The notes under the pieces: model-generated | Seen by the model: the letters and a program-made list of their open reading frames with translations, nothing else | Databases searched by the model: none | Told to the model about the DNA's origin: nothing | Assembly (NCBI GenBank): GCA_003567115.1 | Contig: PXAP01000209.1 | Coordinates: forward strand, 1 to 10,173 | Length of the DNA: 10,173 nucleotides | Source of the DNA: Bacteroidota bacterium | Lineage (GTDB): Bacteria; Bacteroidota; Bacteroidia; Bacteroidales; PUMT01 | Direction of reading: 5' to 3' | Shown: piece by piece, positions 7,713-10,173 of the stretch | Layout of the letters: every line of letters starts with the position of its first letter | Position numbering within the stretch: the first letter of the stretch is position 1 | Translations under genes and position numbers: made by a program

Positions 7713-7728
7713 TGTATTGGAAAAACCT

Positions 7729-8154
7729 TTATTCGGCCGGCAAATTCCATGTTTTTTTAAACTTGTCCGGATTTATTTCAAAAACGGCAGAGACAAAATC
7801 TATTGTTTTAAGCTTTGCAGCGATGTTTTCAAGGTACGCCGCAGAGGCTTCTCCGAATATTTGAAGAAAGAAATCAATATTTTTCATCTCTTTTATCAGG
7901 AACCCATCCGGGCATCTGTTTGAAATTATGTTCATTTTGAGTGACTTGTCATTTTGGATGGATTGAAAAACCGAAAATTCAAGGGTTTCTGTATTCAGGT
8001 TATTCTGAATCGTTAAATTGTCGGTTTTTCCGAAGCTGAGCCCCAGCTTCCTGTTTACAGCCCAGCTCAGGCGGTAATCATTTTCGTGCGAAGATATGCC
8101 CAGCAGTTTAAAGGGAATAGTGTCCGAAACCTTCAGTTTATGAACCTTCTTCAT
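7729..8154 (-). CDS. IPExxxVDY-type small protein of unknown function
   Basis: This 141-residue protein is soluble, without a signal peptide or membrane segment. It opens with MKKVHKL, followed by a conserved-looking LLGISSHENDYRLSWAVNRKLGLSF (17-41), a typical feature of the Bacteroidota family named for the motif IPExxxVDY. Here the motif position reads IKE-MKN-IDF (87-95): the Pro is replaced by Lys and the Val and Tyr by Ile and Phe, so this is a divergent version. The end (FVSAVFEINPDKFK, 120-133) also fits the family. Position supports the call: in Bacteroidota this gene commonly follows acpP, fabF and rnc, often just before pyruvate kinase, which is absent here. No biochemical function is known to me. 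A 167-bp gap separates it from rnc, so it may have its own promoter. Confidence 0.78.
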   Translation of the reverse strand: MKKVHKLKVSDTIPFKLLGISSHENDYRLSWAVNRKLGLSFGKTDNLTIQNNLNTETLEFSVFQSIQNDKSLKMNIISNRCPDGFLIKEMKNIDFFLQIFGEASAAYLENIAAKLKTIDFVSAVFEINPDKFKKTWNLPAE

Positions 8155-8194
8155 TTGTATAAAGTATGGTTATCAGGTTATTTGACAATGGTTA

Positions 8195-8226
8195 CAAAAT
8201 CATGAATTGATAACTCAGTATTTCAA
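8195..8226 (-). promoter_or_regulatory. Possible promoter of the IPExxxVDY gene
   Basis: On the minus strand TTG (8224-8226), a 21-base spacer and TGATTTTG (8195-8202) resemble the Bacteroidota TTG-N17-23-TAnnTTTG promoter with one mismatch in the -7 element. Transcription would begin about 8188, giving a leader of about 34 bases. It lies in the 167-bp gap after rnc, which otherwise shows no feature. Confidence 0.3.
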
Positions 8227-8321
8227 GTCCGGTGAATCCTTTTTGTTATGCTGTTGATTGTAGTTTATGAATACAATATGCAAAGAAAAATGCGGGAATT
8301 CGTATTAATATACAGGCCTTA

Positions 8322-9047
8322 TCAGGAAGGCAGGTTTTTAAGGGCTTGCCGGGCCGCATGTTGTTGAGCTTCTTTTTTTGTTGTTCCGAGTCCCTCTCCG
8401 GCCAACATATCCATAATGTGAATAGTGGCAACAAATGCCGGCTGGGGTTTATCCTTTTGAATGATTTCGTGACTCTTAAAACTGATTTCCTGTTTATTCT
8501 TTTGGCCCCATTGAATGATCTGGCTTTTAAAATCCCTCTCTTCATAAGCTATTTTATCCAGATCAGGCTGGTTTCTGATAATTTTTTTTATAATGAATTT
8601 TCTGGTCTTTCGATATCCTTTGTCAAGGTAGATCGCCCCGATAATTGCTTCCAGTGCATTACCAAATATATGCTTTTGTGCGGGAATTACATGTTTGTTT
8701 AACATGATCAACTTATCAATTCCCATCTTTAGGGCAATTTTGTTGAGATTTTCACGGCTAACCAGTTTTGATCTCATTTGGGTTAGGAATCCCTCATTGT
8801 AATTGGGGTAAAAAGTAAAAAGGTAATCGGCAATAACTGCACTTAATATTGCGTCTCCAAGATATTCCAGTCTTTCATTATTATGCCCGGGAAAATCAGA
8901 TGGGTGTCTTCCAATGGATTTATGGGTTAGTGCAAACTTGTAAAGATCAATATTTACAGGCTTGATTCCTGCAATAGAGCGGATTTTATTTTGCAGAGCA
9001 GTTCTGTTTCTAAAGGACTTGATATAATTTATCAGAGTGTTAAGCAC
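8322..9047 (-). CDS. rnc: Ribonuclease III
   Basis: This enzyme cleaves double-stranded RNA and processes rRNA precursors and structured mRNAs in the cytoplasm. With the GTG start at 9047 it has 241 residues, usual for the family. This start lies 4 bases after the fabF stop and leads straight into the normal N-terminus (LNTLINYIKSF). A TTG at 9101 would add 18 residues and overlap fabF by 50 bp; I consider it less likely. Counted from that longer frame, the signature NNERLEYLGDAIL covers 74-86, with catalytic Glu76, Glu79 and Asp83. The second acidic patch reads GNALEAIIGAIYLD (147-160), giving Glu151 but Asn148 where E. coli has Asp114. The C-terminal double-stranded-RNA-binding domain runs from about 190 to 258 and ends GEGLGTTKKEAQQHAARQAL. 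The stop TGA is followed at once by TAA. It is co-directional with fabF and probably co-transcribed. Confidence 0.93.
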   Translation of the reverse strand: MLNTLINYIKSFRNRTALQNKIRSIAGIKPVNIDLYKFALTHKSIGRHPSDFPGHNNERLEYLGDAILSAVIADYLFTFYPNYNEGFLTQMRSKLVSRENLNKIALKMGIDKLIMLNKHVIPAQKHIFGNALEAIIGAIYLDKGYRKTRKFIIKKIIRNQPDLDKIAYEERDFKSQIIQWGQKNKQEISFKSHEIIQKDKPQPAFVATIHIMDMLAGEGLGTTKKEAQQHAARQALKNLPS

Positions 9048-9051
9048 GTTT

Positions 9052-10173
9052 TTACTGCATTTTTTTAAAAACCACTGATGAATTATGACCGCCGAAACCA
9101 AAAGTATTGCTTATGGCTGTATTTATATCTCTGTTTTGAGCCTTGTTAAATGTAAAATTCATTTTGTTATCCAGGTCGGGATCCTCATGTTTGAAGTTGA
9201 TTGTCGGTGGTATTACTCCATGTTTTACAGCAAGGATAGCAGTAATTGCTTCGACGGCACCGGCAGCACCAAGAAGGTGACCGATCATCGATTTGGTAGC
9301 ACTTATGTTCATCTTATATGCATGCTCACCAAACACCTTTTTAATTCCTTTTACTTCTGCAATGTCACCAAGGGGTGTGGCTGTACCATGAACATTAATA
9401 TAATCGATATCTTCGGGCTTGAGCCCTGCATCTTCAATTGCATTCTCCATAACTTTTGCTGCTCCGATTCCTTCAGGTTGGGGTGCTGTAAGATGATAGG
9501 CATCTGCACTCATACCCCCGCCGATTATTTCAGCATAAATAGTTGCTCCCCGGTTAACAGCATGTTCGTATTCCTCAAGAATAAGAGCTCCGCCTCCCTC
9601 ACCCATGACAAAGCCGTCTCTTGTCCGGTCAAATGGGCGTGATGCAGTTTTATAGTTTTCATTATTAACCGAAATTGCCTGCATGGCATTGAATCCTCCC
9701 ATGCCTGCTTCATTAATTGCTGCCTCTGACCCCCCGGTGATAAAAATATCTGCTTTCCCCAATCTTATATAGGTAAGGGCATCAATCAATGCATTTGTTG
9801 ATGATGCGCATGCAGAAACAGTACTGAAATTAGGGCCTCTGAAGTTATATTTGATGGAAATATGCCCCGAAGCAATATCGGAGATCATTTTGGGAATGAA
9901 AAAAGGACTAAAGCGGGGAGTATAATCTCCTTTAACGAATCCTGCTATTTCCTCAAAGAAAGTCTGCAGTCCGCCGATACCGGACGACCATATAACTCCT
10001 GCTTTATCAGGATTTACCGCAGACAAATCGAGGCCGGAATCCCTTACCGCTTCATCGGTTGAAATTAAAGCATATTGAGCATAGGGGTCAAGTTTTCTGG
10101 CTTCTTTCCTTTCGAAATAATTTTTTACATCGTAATTTTTTATTTCGCAGGCAAATTTGGTTTTAAATTTTTC
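9052..10173 (-). CDS. fabF: Beta-ketoacyl-[acyl-carrier-protein] synthase II, partial (N-terminus outside window)
   Basis: This is a condensing enzyme of type II fatty-acid synthesis, extending acyl-ACP by two carbons with malonyl-ACP. The frame runs off the right edge; 373 residues are visible and about 41 are missing. The visible start reads EKFKTKFACEIKNYDV, normal for the region near residue 42 of FabF. The active-site nucleophile lies in TVSACASSTNA, followed by the first His in NVHGTATPLGD, then Lys and the second His in ATKSMIGHLLGAAG. With a constant offset of 41 these fall at Cys163, His303, Lys335 and His340, the E. coli numbering. RPFDRTRDGFVMGEGGG and the C-terminal NTFGFGGHNSS are also intact. 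The gene runs into rnc with a 4-base gap. acpP is the expected neighbour beyond the edge. An in-frame TTG at 10026 is internal Leu, not a start. Confidence 0.96.
   Translation of the reverse strand, partial: EKFKTKFACEIKNYDVKNYFERKEARKLDPYAQYALISTDEAVRDSGLDLSAVNPDKAGVIWSSGIGGLQTFFEEIAGFVKGDYTPRFSPFFIPKMISDIASGHISIKYNFRGPNFSTVSACASSTNALIDALTYIRLGKADIFITGGSEAAINEAGMGGFNAMQAISVNNENYKTASRPFDRTRDGFVMGEGGGALILEEYEHAVNRGATIYAEIIGGGMSADAYHLTAPQPEGIGAAKVMENAIEDAGLKPEDIDYINVHGTATPLGDIAEVKGIKKVFGEHAYKMNISATKSMIGHLLGAAGAVEAITAILAVKHGVIPPTINFKHEDPDLDNKMNFTFNKAQNRDINTAISNTFGFGGHNSSVVFKKMQ

Noticed and set aside
9085..9642. 185-residue plus-strand open frame opposite fabF
   Set aside because: It is antisense to a strongly conserved gene; the Cys-rich translation has no recognisable family.
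9052..10026. Complete fabF starting at the TTG at 10026
   Set aside because: Conserved FabF sequence continues in frame to the right edge, and the active-site spacing shows about 41 residues are missing beyond it.

Overview
The window looks like chromosomal DNA of a Bacteroidota bacterium, most likely Bacteroidales or a close relative. The evidence is a TonB-dependent receptor with an N-terminal carboxypeptidase-regulatory-like domain paired with a DUF4249 lipoprotein, a DUF4105/Lnb-type membrane protein, a two-component pair that reads like RprX/RprY, an IPExxxVDY-type small protein beside rnc and fabF, and a promoter element matching the Bacteroidota -7 consensus TAnnTTTG. No rRNA, tRNA, insertion sequence, CRISPR array or phage gene was seen.

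Layout. Positions 1-118 hold an imperfect 30-bp tandem repeat built on a GGAACC hexamer. From 152 to 3643, on the plus strand, lie an outer-membrane TonB-dependent receptor and, after a 321-bp gap, its DUF4249 surface-lipoprotein partner. Everything to the right is on the minus strand. Convergent with the DUF4249 gene is the DUF4105/Lnb-like gene (3720-4940). After a 417-bp gap come a response regulator (5358-6050) and its histidine kinase (6031-7611), overlapping by 20 bp. Then come the IPExxxVDY-type protein (7729-8154), RNase III (8322 to about 9047) and the C-terminal 90% of FabF (9052 to the right edge, start outside).

How the genes relate. fabF, rnc and the IPExxxVDY gene form a housekeeping block for fatty-acid elongation and RNA processing, transcribed right to left. 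The kinase has its own probable promoter and is followed by its regulator as a translationally coupled pair. The receptor and DUF4249 genes probably form an outer-membrane uptake pair for an unknown ligand. The DUF4105 protein belongs to the family that includes the Bacteroides lipoprotein N-acyltransferase, so it may mature lipoproteins such as its neighbour, but the two genes are convergent and no direct link is shown.

Most of the window is ordinary Bacteroidota core and envelope content. I did not find a clear new system. The oddest point is the left edge: the receptor has no visible signal peptide, and its reading frame stays open through the tandem repeat to the window edge.
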